DNA of 38,300 nt from an uncultured Phascolarctobacterium sp. (GCA_949288065.1 CASEIL010000011.1:1-38300); one strand, 5' to 3'. Counted from the first letter of the stretch, positions 1 to 9,652 are shown. The notes: generated by a model not told the origin, from the letters alone. A program made the numbers and translations.

Positions 1-39
1 TCAGTTTTCAAGGTGCTGCCGTTTTCCGGCGACTTGTAT
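1..39 (-). other. Probable rRNA operon leader (transcribed, cut by the window edge)
   Basis: On the minus strand the last bases read GCACCTTGAAAACTGA (1-16). A CTTGAAAACTGA string is common in Firmicute rRNA leaders and 16S-23S spacers. It sits just downstream of the two promoters at 40-172. The rRNA genes themselves are outside the window, so this assignment is by motif and position only. Confidence 0.5.
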
Positions 40-68
40 AGTTTATTACACTTTCAAGGATTTGTCAA
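40..68 (-). promoter_or_regulatory. Downstream promoter (P2) of the same probable rRNA operon
   Basis: A second minus-strand promoter has TTGACA at 63-68, a 17-base spacer, and TAAACT at 40-45 (four of six consensus bases). It lies about 104 bp downstream of P1. The tandem P1/P2 arrangement supports an rRNA operon starting just left of base 1. Confidence 0.65.
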
Positions 69-143
69 GCGCTTTTTTTAAATCTTTTTGAGATTTTTTA
101 AGGAGCTTTCAAATCGCAAGCCGCTGTTTGAAACAGCTTGTTT

Positions 144-172
144 ATATTACCATGCTTTTGCGGATGTGTCAA
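144..172 (-). promoter_or_regulatory. Upstream promoter (P1) of a probable rRNA operon
   Basis: On the minus strand a consensus -35 (TTGACA, 167-172) is followed after exactly 17 bases by TATAAT-like TAATAT (144-149). It points left, out of the window. A 15-base perfect palindrome, GCTGTTTGAAACAGC (123-137), lies just downstream. Near-consensus tandem promoters followed by the leader motif at 1-17 are usual for stable-RNA operons in Firmicutes. Confidence 0.75.
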
Positions 173-191
173 CTACTTTTTTACAAAAATC

Positions 192-1856
192 TTAGAATTC
201 TTTTAGTTTTTCTGCGCGCGTACCGTCTGCGCCATAGATAAACAGGTAATAACAACGCCCTTCTGCGCCGCTCACAGGGTCAAAGTCAAAGCTTTCAATA
301 GCGTATTTTTTCTGTATCTGCCGCCAGGTGGCAAAATTATAATCCGGCACATAGCCGCGCACTTTATCAACATCGCGCCAAAACGCCATTACTTTTTCGT
401 TCAGTTCTTCGTTATGCCAGTTTAAAAATTCCGGCTTCCAGCCCGGCTGCGCCAGCAAAATATCAAAACGCAAAAGCTCGCAAATTTTGCTAAACTCGCC
501 GCTGTAACACTCCTGCGCAAACTGCCACAAAAGTCTGGTTACACCGCGCGCATTATGCCCCAGCGGGTATTCGCCGCGCGCCTGCCACCACGCCGCCAGC
601 CTGCTGTAAAAGGCAAAAGCGTCGCCCTCCAGACCTGTTAAATAACGCAGGGTGTATTTAAACCTGCCGCTGTTGTAGGTGTTTTCAAAAACGTCCTCCA
701 GCACCTTTAAAAAGCGCAGCTCTTCATAATTAATGTACTTCGTCGATAAAATTTCATACGGCGGCTCATCCATCGTACCCGGCAGAACCTTTAAGAACCC
801 TAATTGCAGCATGTGCGGCTGTAAACCGTACACGTCGTTAAAGGATTTGCGGAACTCCTGCAAGCCCTCATACGGCAGCCCTGCAATTAAATCGAGGTGC
901 AGGTGAATGTTGCCCGCCGCCAAAAGGCGCTGCACATTCGCCGTCAGCCGCACCCAGTCATCGCGTCGGTTAATGGCTGCCAGCGTCGGCGCATTCGTCG
1001 TCTGCACGCCAATTTCAAACTGAAAGCGCCCCTTCGGCACGCCCTCTAAAAACTTCAGCGCATTTTCACTCAACAAATCAGCCTTAATTTCAAAATGGAA
1101 CGTCGCGTCTGTTTCGGCTTCCGCCAGATGGCGCATAATGGGCAAAAAATAATTTTCGTCAAGGTTGTAAGTTCTATCCACAAATTTTACCAGCGGCACC
1201 TTCGCGGCAATCAGCCTGTCTAAATCGGCAAAAACGTGCTCCAAACTGCGCCGCCGCACATTGTGCGAGATGCCCGACAGGCAGTACGAGCAGTTAAACG
1301 GGCATCCGCGCGTACATTCATAGTAAACAATTTTTTTAGCGGCAACCACCTCGTCCAAATCGGGGTAGGCAAATTCCAGCGCGTCCAAATCCTGCACCAC
1401 AGTTGTGCCGCCTTTGGCAACAACCTCGCTGCCGTTTTTATAAGCCACATGCTCCGGCAGTTCGCCGCCGCTTTCCAGCACCCGCACAAGTTCGGCAAAA
1501 ACTTCTTCGCCCTCGCCCATTACAATAAAATCAAGCTCGCGGCATTCCGCAAAAATGCGCTGCGGGTCAAACGCCACCTCCGGCCCGCCCGCAACAATTT
1601 TCACAGCGGGCAGCACCTTGCGCAGCAGGCGCACCAGGCTGTACACATAATTTTTGTTCCAAATATGTACGCTAAGCCCCACTAACTCCGGCTTATAAGC
1701 CGTTATTTCCGCCAAAGCGGATAAAAGTGGCGTCTGCACCGTGCTCTCGATAAGCGTTGCTTCAATGCCGCATTTTTGCGCGTAAGCGCGGATGCTGCGC
1801 AGCCCCAGCGCCGTGTGGATATATTTACTGCCGATTGCCATTAAAACTATTTTCAT
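192..1856 (-). CDS. B12-binding domain radical SAM protein (DUF4080 family)
   Basis: The 554-residue protein has three parts. Residues 1 to about 140 form a Rossmann-like cobalamin-binding domain (VGLSVHIWNKNY, GGPEVAFDP). A radical SAM core follows, with the cluster motif CPFNCSYC near residue 187 giving the CxxxCxxC ligands for a 4Fe-4S cluster. A C-terminal region of about 170 residues matches the DUF4080 type. Members are predicted cytosolic enzymes that use S-adenosylmethionine, and possibly cobalamin; no substrate is established. The start is the ATG at 1856, preceded by a GAGGCGG ribosome site. It is divergent from pepF. The family call is firm; the function is unknown. Confidence 0.85.
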   Translation of the reverse strand: MKIVLMAIGSKYIHTALGLRSIRAYAQKCGIEATLIESTVQTPLLSALAEITAYKPELVGLSVHIWNKNYVYSLVRLLRKVLPAVKIVAGGPEVAFDPQRIFAECRELDFIVMGEGEEVFAELVRVLESGGELPEHVAYKNGSEVVAKGGTTVVQDLDALEFAYPDLDEVVAAKKIVYYECTRGCPFNCSYCLSGISHNVRRRSLEHVFADLDRLIAAKVPLVKFVDRTYNLDENYFLPIMRHLAEAETDATFHFEIKADLLSENALKFLEGVPKGRFQFEIGVQTTNAPTLAAINRRDDWVRLTANVQRLLAAGNIHLHLDLIAGLPYEGLQEFRKSFNDVYGLQPHMLQLGFLKVLPGTMDEPPYEILSTKYINYEELRFLKVLEDVFENTYNSGRFKYTLRYLTGLEGDAFAFYSRLAAWWQARGEYPLGHNARGVTRLLWQFAQECYSGEFSKICELLRFDILLAQPGWKPEFLNWHNEELNEKVMAFWRDVDKVRGYVPDYNFATWRQIQKKYAIESFDFDPVSGAEGRCYYLFIYGADGTRAEKLKEF

Positions 1857-1887
1857 TGTTTACCGCCTCAAAGTTTATTCTCTCATG

Positions 1888-1896
1888 TGTTATAAT
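1888..1896 (+). promoter_or_regulatory. Extended -10 promoter of pepF
   Basis: TGTTATAAT (1888-1896) is a perfect TGnTATAAT extended -10. No good -35 is visible, as is common for extended -10 promoters. The predicted start is about 30 bases before the pepF ATG. The ribosome site AAGGAG lies at 1919-1924. Confidence 0.65.
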
Positions 1897-1920
1897 AATG
1901 GAGTATCAATATTTTTGCAA
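1892..1920 (-). promoter_or_regulatory. Promoter for the DUF4080 radical SAM gene
   Basis: On the minus strand TTGCAA (1915-1920) is followed by a 17-base spacer and TATTAT (1892-1897). The -10 physically overlaps the -10 of the plus-strand pepF promoter. Confidence 0.5.
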
Positions 1921-1934
1921 GGAGTGATTTAAAA

Positions 1935-3749
1935 ATGACGCAGAAAGTTCCCGCGCACGGCAGCAATGTTGCCCGCAAGGAAATTAACGACATTTATAAA
2001 TGGAAAATTGAAGATTTATACCCCACCAAAGCTGCGTGGCAGGCTGCCGCCGATAAGCTTAAAACACAGCTGCAAAAGTTTGCAGGCTTTAAAGGCTGCC
2101 TTGGCGACAGCGCCAAACTTTTGGCTGCACTGCAAATGCAGGCAAAACTTTCGGAAGAAATTTCTAAAATTTATGCTTACGCACGCTTGCAGCTGGATGC
2201 CGATAACACGGACCCGGAATTGCAGGCCATGGCAGGCAGCGCCGAAAGCCTGCTGGCAGAATTTAACAACGCAGTGTGCTTTGTAGAACCGGAAATTATT
2301 GCCCTGCCGCGCGAATTTGCCGAAGGCTGCCTTGCCGACCCTGCCTTTTCCGAATTTAAGTTTTACCTTGACAATTTGCTGCGCCTTGCGCCCCACGTTT
2401 TGCCGCAGGCAGAAGAAGCCCTGCTCTCGCAGGCCAGCCTTGCCACCTCGGCACCGGCTGCTATCTTCCGCAGCCTCGTCAGCGCCGATATGGAGTTTCC
2501 GCCCATTACCGACAGCAGCGGCAACACTGCCACCGTCAGCGAAGGAAACTACCTTTTGAACATGACAAGCCCCGACCGTACACTGCGCCAGAACTCCTTC
2601 CGCACGCTGATGGGCACCTATCACAAATACCGCAACACGCTGGCAAACACCTTAACCGGCCAGTGCCGTGTAAGCCGCTTTTACGCAACGGCGCATAAAT
2701 ATGAGGACACGCTTGCCGCCAGCCTTGCCGAAGACAACATTCCGCAGGAGCTTTACCACAACCTAATCAAAACCATACACGACAATTTACAGCCGCTGCA
2801 CGAATATATGGCGCTGAAAAAAGCAGCGCTGAAGCTGGACGAGCTGCACCCATACGATATTTACATGCCCTTATCCGCCGCAGGCGAAAGTTTTGCCTGC
2901 ACCTTTGAAAAAGCCTGTGAGCGCGTAACCGAAGCGTTGGCACCGCTGGGCGAAGATTACGTCGCCACCCTTAAACAGGCCTTTAAAAGCCGCTGGATTG
3001 ACATTTACGAAAACAAGGGCAAACGCAGCGGCGCGTATTCCTGGGGCATTTACGGCGTGCACCCCTATGTGCTGCTGAACTACCAGCCGCGCTACAACAG
3101 CATCTCCACCATTGCGCACGAGATGGGCCACGCCATGCACAGCTACCTTGCCAACCAGTCGCAAACCTACGCCAACAGCGATTACTCCATTTTCTGCGCC
3201 GAGGTTGCCAGCACCACCAACGAAATTTTGCTGCTGGAACACACGCTTGCCACCGCTACCGCTGAGCAGAAAATTTACCTCATCAACCAGTTTTTAGAGG
3301 CCGTGCGCACCACCGTTTACCGACAGGTGCAGTTTGCCGAATTTGAACTGTTTACCCACGGCGAAATTAACGCCGGGCGCAGCCTGCAGGCTGAAACGCT
3401 GGAAAACTACTGGCTTGAAAGCAACAAAACCTATTACGGCCCGGCGCTTACCGCCGATAAGGAGCTGGCCAGCGAATGGTCGCGCATACCGCATTTTTAT
3501 ACACCGTTTTACGTTTATAAATACGCTACCGGTTACAGCGCCGCCACGGCTTTTGCCGCAAGCATCTTAAGCGGCAAGCCAGGTGCGGTAGAAAAATACC
3601 TGGGCTTCTTAAAAGCAGGCGGCAGCGATTACTCGCTGAACATCCTCAAAAACGCCGGTGTGGATTTAACCACGCCGCAGCCGGTTGCCGTAACCCTGCA
3701 AAAATTTGCGGAAAAAGTAAAAGAATTAAAAGCACTGCTGAAAAAATAA
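1935..3749 (+). CDS. pepF: Oligoendopeptidase F (M3 family zinc metallopeptidase)
   Basis: This is a 604-residue cytosolic peptidase that trims short oligopeptides. The length is normal for PepF. An N-terminal helical domain (about residues 20-200) leads into the M3 catalytic domain. The zinc-binding helix IAHEMGHAMH (HExxH, about residues 394-403) is followed by the downstream ligand region FCAEVAST, whose Glu would be the third ligand. Nearby NYQPRYNSISTI and, later, YKYATGYSAA are also PepF-like. There is no signal peptide. The ATG at 1935 has AAGGAG ten bases upstream. It is transcribed alone and ends in a strong terminator. Confidence 0.93.
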   Translation: MTQKVPAHGSNVARKEINDIYKWKIEDLYPTKAAWQAAADKLKTQLQKFAGFKGCLGDSAKLLAALQMQAKLSEEISKIYAYARLQLDADNTDPELQAMAGSAESLLAEFNNAVCFVEPEIIALPREFAEGCLADPAFSEFKFYLDNLLRLAPHVLPQAEEALLSQASLATSAPAAIFRSLVSADMEFPPITDSSGNTATVSEGNYLLNMTSPDRTLRQNSFRTLMGTYHKYRNTLANTLTGQCRVSRFYATAHKYEDTLAASLAEDNIPQELYHNLIKTIHDNLQPLHEYMALKKAALKLDELHPYDIYMPLSAAGESFACTFEKACERVTEALAPLGEDYVATLKQAFKSRWIDIYENKGKRSGAYSWGIYGVHPYVLLNYQPRYNSISTIAHEMGHAMHSYLANQSQTYANSDYSIFCAEVASTTNEILLLEHTLATATAEQKIYLINQFLEAVRTTVYRQVQFAEFELFTHGEINAGRSLQAETLENYWLESNKTYYGPALTADKELASEWSRIPHFYTPFYVYKYATGYSAATAFAASILSGKPGAVEKYLGFLKAGGSDYSLNILKNAGVDLTTPQPVAVTLQKFAEKVKELKALLKK

Positions 3750-3762
3750 GCGCTTATACAAC

Positions 3763-3797
3763 AAAAGAGACGGTTCACAACGAACCGCCTCTTTTTT
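3763..3797. terminator. Bidirectional terminator between pepF and argH
   Basis: AGAG-a-CGGTTC, loop ACAAC, GAACCG-c-CTCT forms a stem with one internal mismatch. It has a T tract to the right and an A tract to the left, so it can stop both pepF (plus) and argH (minus). Confidence 0.85.
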
Positions 3798-3805
3798 ATT
3801 GGCAA

Positions 3806-5218
3806 TTATAATTTTTGTTTTAATTCTTCGACTTTGGCTTTTTGTGCTGCGATTATTTCATCGCCGCGCACAAACTGCTTGTCGTTTTCGGTAAACGCCG
3901 GGCCGCCGTAAGAAGTACGCGCTGCCACGCAGTTTTCCGGTTTTAAAGCGTCCAGCAAATCTGCTTCAAACAAATCGCTGAACTTTTTATATTCGTCAAG
4001 CGAAATTTCCGGCAGGAATTTGCCTTCGCCGATAGCATAAGCTACGCACTTGCCGACAACTTCATGTGCCATGCGGAAAGGCAGACCCTTGCGTACAAGG
4101 TAATCCGCCAAATCCGTCGCGTTGGAAAAATCCTTGCTTACTGCTTCGCGCATACGGTCTACATTTACCGTCATGGTTTTAATCATGTCGCTGTAAACAG
4201 CAAGGCTGAATTTTAAGGTGTCAATAGCGTCGAAGAAGCCTTCCTTATCCTCCTGCAAATCCTTGTTGTAGGTTAAGGGCAGACCTTTGGCTGTGGTCAG
4301 CATCGCCATTAAATGGCCGTAAACACGGCCGGTTTTGCCGCGCACAAGCTCAGAAATATCCGGATTTTTCTTCTGCGGCATCATGGAAGAGCCGGTTGCA
4401 AACGCGTCGTCCAGCTCGATAAAGCCAAATTCCGTGCTGCTCCACAGGCAAAACTCCTCGCTTAAACGGCTCATGTGCATCATCAGCGTCGATGCAAAGC
4501 TGAGGAACTCAATAATATAATCCCTGTCGCTTACTGCGTCCATGCTGTTGGCGTACACGCTGCCAAAATTAAGCTGCTCCGCTACAAAAAAGCGGTCAAT
4601 CGGGAAGGTTGTGCCCGCAATAGCGCCAGCACCAAGCGGCATAATGTCCGCACCATCCCACACGCCAAGCAGGCGGCGGAAATCGCGCTGTAACATATTA
4701 AAATATGCCAGCAGGTGGTGCGCAAAGGTAATCGGCTGCGCACGCTGCAAATGGGTGTAGCCCGGCATTAATGTTTTGTCGTGCTTTTTGGCAACGGTTA
4801 AAAGTGCTTCTTCAAACTGCACCAACAGCTCGGCAATTTCCACAACCTCGCGCTTCATATACATGTGCATATCCAGCGCAACCTGGTCGTTGCGGCTGCG
4901 CGCAGTGTGCAGCCTTGCACCGGCAGCGCCGATGCGTTCGGTTAAGCGCGCCTCGATATTCATGTGAATATCCTCCAGCGCAATATCAAAGTTAAAGTTG
5001 CCTGCTTCAATATCTTTTAAAATATCCTTCAGCCCGGCAACAATTTTTTCTGCATCTTCTTTGGGAATGATTCCGCATTTGGCCAGCATTGTAGCATGGG
5101 CGATACTGCCGCGTATATCCTCATGGTACAGGCGCTTATCAAACTCAATGGACGCGTTAAACGCGTCCACGAGCTCATTGGTATTTTTGCTGAATCTTCC
5201 GCCCCACAGCTTAGCCAT
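3806..5218 (-). CDS. argH: Argininosuccinate lyase
   Basis: ArgH splits argininosuccinate into arginine and fumarate, the last step of arginine synthesis. The 470-residue length is normal. The fumarase/aspartase superfamily signature [12 protein letters not shown], which carries the flexible catalytic loop Ser, is present near residue 280, with [17 protein letters not shown] substrate motifs ([15 protein letters not shown]) near residue 105. Its ATG overlaps the argG stop codon by one base (TAATG at 5220-5216), implying translational coupling. It is the last gene of the arg cluster and ends at the bidirectional terminator at 3763-3797. Confidence 0.96.
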   Translation of the reverse strand: MAKLWGGRFSKNTNELVDAFNASIEFDKRLYHEDIRGSIAHATMLAKCGIIPKEDAEKIVAGLKDILKDIEAGNFNFDIALEDIHMNIEARLTERIGAAGARLHTARSRNDQVALDMHMYMKREVVEIAELLVQFEEALLTVAKKHDKTLMPGYTHLQRAQPITFAHHLLAYFNMLQRDFRRLLGVWDGADIMPLGAGAIAGTTFPIDRFFVAEQLNFGSVYANSMDAVSDRDYIIEFLSFASTLMMHMSRLSEEFCLWSSTEFGFIELDDAFATGSSMMPQKKNPDISELVRGKTGRVYGHLMAMLTTAKGLPLTYNKDLQEDKEGFFDAIDTLKFSLAVYSDMIKTMTVNVDRMREAVSKDFSNATDLADYLVRKGLPFRMAHEVVGKCVAYAIGEGKFLPEISLDEYKKFSDLFEADLLDALKPENCVAARTSYGGPAFTENDKQFVRGDEIIAAQKAKVEELKQKL

Positions 5219-6444
5219 TATTTCAGTTTACCCTGTTTCATAAGGGCACGAACAGTCAGCGGCAGGCCAAACAGAGTGATAAAACCGGTAGCATCAGCCT
5301 GGTTGTAAACTTCGTCAGCGCCGAAGGTTACATATTCCTTGCTGTACAGGGAATACGGGGATTTAGCGCCGGCGCTCATGATGTTGCCTTTGTAAAGTTT
5401 CAGGCGTACGGTACCGGTAACGGTTTTCTGAGTTTCGTCAACAAAAGCTGCCAGTGCTTCGCGCAGCGGGCTGAACCACATGCCGTCGTAAACCAGTTCT
5501 GCATATTTAATGGCAACCATTTCTTTGTAGTGCATGGTAGCGCGGTCAAGGCACAGTCTTTCCAGTTCCTGATGAGCGTAAACAATAATTGCGCCGCCCG
5601 GGTTTTCATACACGCCGCGGGATTTCATACCTACAAGGCGGTTTTCAACCATGTCGCAAATGCCTACGCCGTTGCGGATGCCGATTTCGTTTAATTTTTC
5701 CAGCAGTGCTGCCGGAGAAAGTTTTTCGCCGTTAACGGCAACGGGAACGCCTGCTTCAAATTCCAGCTCTACATATTCGTCTTTGTCAGGTGCTTTTTCC
5801 GGGGTGCTGGTAACGATGAACAGTTCATCTTTCGGTGCATTCCAAGGGTCTTCCAAATCGGAGCCTTCATGGCTTAAATGCCACATGTTGCGGTCCATGG
5901 AATAGTCGTGTTCTTTGGTTACAGGCACGGGAATGTTGTGCGCTGCTGCAAAGTCGATAGCATCCTCGCGGGAACGGATGTTCCATTCGCGCCAGGGCAC
6001 GATAACTGCCAGCTGCGGAGCCAACGCTTTAACGCCCAGTTCAAAACGAACCTGGTCATTACCTTTGCCGGTAGCGCCGTGAGCAACAGCGTCAGCACCT
6101 TCTTTAAGGGCAATTTCAACCAGTTTTTTAGCAATCAGCGGGCGTGCAAAAGAGGTGCCGAGCAGATATTTCTGTTCGTAAATAGCGCCTGCTTTAACAA
6201 CCGGCCAAACGTAATCGGAAACAAATTCTTCTTTTAAATCAAGAATGTAGCATTTGCTGGCGCCGGATTTTAAAGCCTTGTCATGAACGATGTTCAGTTC
6301 GTCGCCCTGGCCAAGGTCTGCGGTGCAAGCAATAACTTCGCAGTTATTGTAGTTTTCTTTCAGCCAGGGAATAATTACGGAAGTATCAAGGCCGCCGGAA
6401 TAAGCGAGCACTACTTTTTTAATTTTGCTTTTGTCAATTTTCAT
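5218..6444 (-). CDS. argG: Argininosuccinate synthase
   Basis: ArgG joins citrulline and aspartate using ATP. The 408-residue protein opens with the ATP pyrophosphatase P-loop [10 protein letters not shown] (about residues 14-23). It also has the citrulline and aspartate regions [12 protein letters not shown] and GRG-type [18 protein letters not shown] (6455-6460) lies ten bases before the ATG. It is coupled to argH by a TAATG overlap. A near-consensus promoter lies in the 89-base gap before it, so argGH can be transcribed apart from argCJBDF. Confidence 0.96.
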   Translation of the reverse strand: MKIDKSKIKKVVLAYSGGLDTSVIIPWLKENYNNCEVIACTADLGQGDELNIVHDKALKSGASKCYILDLKEEFVSDYVWPVVKAGAIYEQKYLLGTSFARPLIAKKLVEIALKEGADAVAHGATGKGNDQVRFELGVKALAPQLAVIVPWREWNIRSREDAIDFAAAHNIPVPVTKEHDYSMDRNMWHLSHEGSDLEDPWNAPKDELFIVTSTPEKAPDKDEYVELEFEAGVPVAVNGEKLSPAALLEKLNEIGIRNGVGICDMVENRLVGMKSRGVYENPGGAIIVYAHQELERLCLDRATMHYKEMVAIKYAELVYDGMWFSPLREALAAFVDETQKTVTGTVRLKLYKGNIMSAGAKSPYSLYSKEYVTFGADEVYNQADATGFITLFGLPLTVRALMKQGKLK

Positions 6445-6471
6445 TAAGGTACAGCCTCCTAACAGGATATG

Positions 6472-6485
6472 GAATTTATCAATTC
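6472..6485. promoter_or_regulatory. Candidate operator: inverted repeat in the argG leader
   Basis: GAATTTATCAATTC has perfect 5-bp arms around four bases, and sits just downstream of the argG -10 and upstream of its ribosome site. It is A+T-rich and contains TGAAT-like half sites as ARG boxes do, but the half-site spacing is not canonical. A second weak ARG-like match (10 of 14) overlaps the -10 at 6492-6505. Confidence 0.3.
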
Positions 6486-6497
6486 AATATGCGTATT

Positions 6498-6526
6498 ATT
6501 ATACACATTTTGTTATAAATATGCAA
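6498..6526 (-). promoter_or_regulatory. Promoter for argGH
   Basis: On the minus strand TTGCAT (6521-6526) is followed by a 17-base spacer and a perfect TATAAT (6498-6503). It starts seven bases beyond the argF stop codon. Confidence 0.7.
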
Positions 6527-6533
6527 GCGTTTA

Positions 6534-7475
6534 TTAAATAATATCGTCGGTCATCAAAAGTGCCATAATGGCCTTCTGCACATGCAGGCGGTTTTCAGCC
6601 TGGTCGAACACCTTGGATTGCGGCCCTTCCAGCACTTCCTCGGTAATTTCTTCGCCGCGGTGTGCGGGCAGGCAGTGCAGCACCATCGCATCCGGGCGTG
6701 CAACGCTTAAAAGCTCTTTGTTAATCTGGTAATCGCCTAGCGCCTCCTGGCGGATACTCTGTTCAGCCTCCTGCCCCATGCTTGCCCAAACGTCAGTGTA
6801 AAGCACATCGGCGCCTTTGGCTGCGCGGAACAAATCCTCGTCAACCTCAATGGTGCAGCCGGTGTGGGCAGCATCTTCCTGCGCGTTTTTAACAATTTCC
6901 GGGTCGGGCTGGTAGCCTTTCGGCGATGCACAAACCATGTTCATGCCAACCTTGGCGCAGGCATACATTAAGGAATGTGCCATGTTATTGCCGTCGCCGA
7001 CATAAACCAGCTTACGCCCTTTCAGCACCTCTTTATGCTCCATAATGGTAAACATATCGGTCAGCGCCTGACATGGGTGCAGCAAATCCGTTAAGCCGTT
7101 AATTACCGGCACGGTTGCATATTTAGCCAGTTCAATTACGCTGTCGTGCGAGAAGGTCCTAATCATAATGCCGTCCACAAAGCGGGAAAGCACCCTCGCC
7201 GTATCGCGTACCGGCTCGCCGCGCCCAATTTGCGAGGCGGAATCGTTTAAATAAATCGGGTGGCCGCCCAGCTGATAAAAGCCGGTTTCAAAGGAAACGC
7301 GGGTTCTGGTGGAAGCCTTGGAGAAAATCATCGCCAGCGTTTTGCCTTCCAGATACCTGTGCGGCTCGCCTCTTTTTTGTTTGCGTTTTAATTTTTTAGC
7401 CACATCCAGAATGGTCGCCACTTCGCCGACCGTTAAATCATGGATGGAAATCAAATCCTTGTTTCTTAAACCCAT
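6534..7475 (-). CDS. argF: Ornithine carbamoyltransferase (anabolic)
   Basis: ArgF makes citrulline from ornithine and carbamoyl phosphate. The 313-residue protein has the carbamoyl phosphate site STRTR (about residue 55), the HPCQALTDM motif, and the ornithine-side HCLPAHRGEE near the C-terminus. Together these separate it from aspartate carbamoyltransferase. GAGGG precedes the ATG. It lies 20 bp after argD, in the arg cluster. The anabolic role is inferred from context; there are no arcA or arcC neighbours. Confidence 0.95.
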   Translation of the reverse strand: MGLRNKDLISIHDLTVGEVATILDVAKKLKRKQKRGEPHRYLEGKTLAMIFSKASTRTRVSFETGFYQLGGHPIYLNDSASQIGRGEPVRDTARVLSRFVDGIMIRTFSHDSVIELAKYATVPVINGLTDLLHPCQALTDMFTIMEHKEVLKGRKLVYVGDGNNMAHSLMYACAKVGMNMVCASPKGYQPDPEIVKNAQEDAAHTGCTIEVDEDLFRAAKGADVLYTDVWASMGQEAEQSIRQEALGDYQINKELLSVARPDAMVLHCLPAHRGEEITEEVLEGPQSKVFDQAENRLHVQKAIMALLMTDDII

Positions 7476-7495
7476 TTTATACCCTCACCAACTGA

Positions 7496-8686
7496 TTAAA
7501 ATTCTGCCAGTGCTGCGTCAAGCGCCGCCACAGCCGTGTCAATTTCCGCTTTGGTTACAATAAGCGGCGGCACAAGGCGGATAACATTGCCTGCCGTGCA
7601 GTTTACGATAACGTGGTCTTTTAAGCAGTGCTCAACAACAGCGCCGCCGGCTTTGACAAGCTCCATGCCCAAAATCAGGCCGCGCCCGCGCACATCCGTA
7701 ACCTTATCGGGATATTTAGCCTGCAATTCTTTCAGCTTATCCATAAAGTATTTGCCGTTTTCGGCAGCCTTTTCTACAAGACCTTCTTCTTTAATGGTGG
7801 TCAGTGCTGCTTCAACAGCGGCGCACGCCAAAGCGTTACCGCCGAAGGTGCCGCCGTGGTCGCCCGGTTTAAACACATGCGCCAGCTTTTCATCCACGCA
7901 GAAGCCCGCTACCGGGAAGCCGCCGCCGATGCCCTTGGCAAAGGTCATGACATCCGGCTTAATGCCGGTATGCATATAAGCAAACCACTGGCCAGTCCTG
8001 CCCACGCCGGACTGAATTTCGTCGAACACGAGCAAAGCGTCGTATTTATCGCACAGTTCGCGTGCGCCCTGCAAATATTCGTCGCTGGGCACATGCACGC
8101 CGCCCTCACCCTGAATAGGCTCCAGCAGAACGCAGCAAACATCCTCGTCCATAGCATCCTTTAAAGCAGCCAAATCGCCGTAAGGCACATAATCAAAGCC
8201 TGCCGGCAGAGGCTCATAGCCGTGCTGGTATTTGGGCTGGCCGGTTGCAGTTACGGTCATCATGGTGCGCCCGTGGAAGGAATGTACCGCGGTGATAATA
8301 CGGTATTTGCCATCGGATTTGCTGTGCCCGTATTTGCGCGCCAGCTTAATTGCGCCTTCGTTGGCTTCCGCGCCGCTGTTTGCCAAAAATACGCGGTCAA
8401 AGCCGGTAACTTCGCTGATTAATTTAACGGCGCGCGCCTGCACGTCGGTATAAAACACGTTGGAGCAGTGCATAATTTTGCCTGCCTGTTCGCTGATGGC
8501 TTTAACCAGCGCCGGATGCGCATAGCCCAGCGAGTTAACGGCAATGCCTGCCAGAAAATCCAAGTAACCTTCGCCGTCAGCATCGTAAACCATGCAGCCC
8601 TTGCCGTGCGTCAGCGCCAGCTGATAGCGCCCGAACACGGGCAGATAATACTGCTCTGTCTGTTCAATTATTGTTTTATGGTCCAT
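7496..8686 (-). CDS. argD: Acetylornithine aminotransferase
   Basis: ArgD is a class III PLP aminotransferase that converts N-acetylglutamate semialdehyde to N-acetylornithine. The 396-residue protein has the cofactor-loop NSGAEANEGAIKLAR, the PLP-contacting VFDEIQSGVGRTG, and the Schiff-base lysine in TFAKGIGGGFPV. It is flanked by argB and argF. Homologues can also act on succinyldiaminopimelate in lysine synthesis, which the sequence cannot decide. Confidence 0.94.
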   Translation of the reverse strand: MDHKTIIEQTEQYYLPVFGRYQLALTHGKGCMVYDADGEGYLDFLAGIAVNSLGYAHPALVKAISEQAGKIMHCSNVFYTDVQARAVKLISEVTGFDRVFLANSGAEANEGAIKLARKYGHSKSDGKYRIITAVHSFHGRTMMTVTATGQPKYQHGYEPLPAGFDYVPYGDLAALKDAMDEDVCCVLLEPIQGEGGVHVPSDEYLQGARELCDKYDALLVFDEIQSGVGRTGQWFAYMHTGIKPDVMTFAKGIGGGFPVAGFCVDEKLAHVFKPGDHGGTFGGNALACAAVEAALTTIKEEGLVEKAAENGKYFMDKLKELQAKYPDKVTDVRGRGLILGMELVKAGGAVVEHCLKDHVIVNCTAGNVIRLVPPLIVTKAEIDTAVAALDAALAEF

Positions 8687-8713
8687 TATTGAGCCCCCTC
8701 AAAAATCAAAATA

Positions 8714-9601
8714 TTATAAGGTTTTTACAACCTCGGTGCCAACGCCCTCGTCGCTGAACACTTCCATCAAAATGCTGTGTTCGGCGCGTCCGTCAATAAT
8801 CTGTGCTTTTTTAGCGCCGCCGCTGAGCGCGGTGATGCAGGCTTTAACCTTCGGAATCATGCCGCCGTCGATGTTGCCTTTAATGATAAGCTCCTGTGCC
8901 TTTTCAAAGCTCATGGTGGAAAGGAAGGTGCTTTCGTCGCGGTAATCGGCATAAATGCCTTTAACGTCGGTAAGTACCAGCAGTTTTTCTGCTTTCAGCG
9001 CGCCTGCAATTTCACCGGCAACGCTGTCGGCATTAATATTGTAGGTTTCGCCGGTTGCGCCAACGCCGGTCGGTGCAATAACGGGGATAAAATCATTATC
9101 TAAAAGCACATTCAAAAGCTCGGTGTTAATGTGTTCAACAGTGCCTACATAACCAATATCGACAAGGTTTACCTCGCCGTTTTCGTAAACGTCAGCCAGG
9201 TGCTTTCTTGCCTGAATGAGGTTAGCGTCTTTGCCGTTAAGGCCTACTGCCTTGCCGCCCAGGCGGTTCAAACGGCCAACAAGGTCGGTGTTAATTTTGC
9301 CAACCAGAGCCATTTCCGTAATGCCTACGGATTCCTCGTCGGTTACGCGCAGACCGCCCACAAACTGGGTTTTCTTGCCTGCTTTAACCATCTGCGCAGT
9401 AATTTCCGGGCCGCCGCCGTGTACAACAATCGGGCGCAGGCCGGCGCATTTTAAAAAGATAATATCCTGTAAAACTTTGGTTTTAATATCGTCGTTCAGC
9501 ATAGCGTTGCCGCCATATTTTACAACAACGGTCTTGCCTTTAAAATCTCGCAGATACGGAAGCGCTTCCACTAAAATTTTAATTTCTTCATTGCGTAACA
9601 T
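8714..9601 (-). CDS. argB: Acetylglutamate kinase
   Basis: ArgB phosphorylates N-acetylglutamate, the second step of the pathway. The 295-residue protein has VVKYGGNAM near the N-terminus (lysine for phosphates), VVHGGGPEIT, and a nucleotide-binding AINADSVAGE-like segment (NINADSVAGE). An N-terminal helix ending EALPY comes before the core. In the family this marks the hexameric, arginine-inhibited form, as expected where ArgJ recycles the acetyl group. A GGAGG site precedes the ATG at 9601. Confidence 0.95.
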   Translation of the reverse strand: MLRNEEIKILVEALPYLRDFKGKTVVVKYGGNAMLNDDIKTKVLQDIIFLKCAGLRPIVVHGGGPEITAQMVKAGKKTQFVGGLRVTDEESVGITEMALVGKINTDLVGRLNRLGGKAVGLNGKDANLIQARKHLADVYENGEVNLVDIGYVGTVEHINTELLNVLLDNDFIPVIAPTGVGATGETYNINADSVAGEIAGALKAEKLLVLTDVKGIYADYRDESTFLSTMSFEKAQELIIKGNIDGGMIPKVKACITALSGGAKKAQIIDGRAEHSILMEVFSDEGVGTEVVKTL

Positions 9602-9652
9602 TGATTATTCCTCCTGTTATCGGCAAAAGCCGTTAATAATCTGCCCTGTTAA

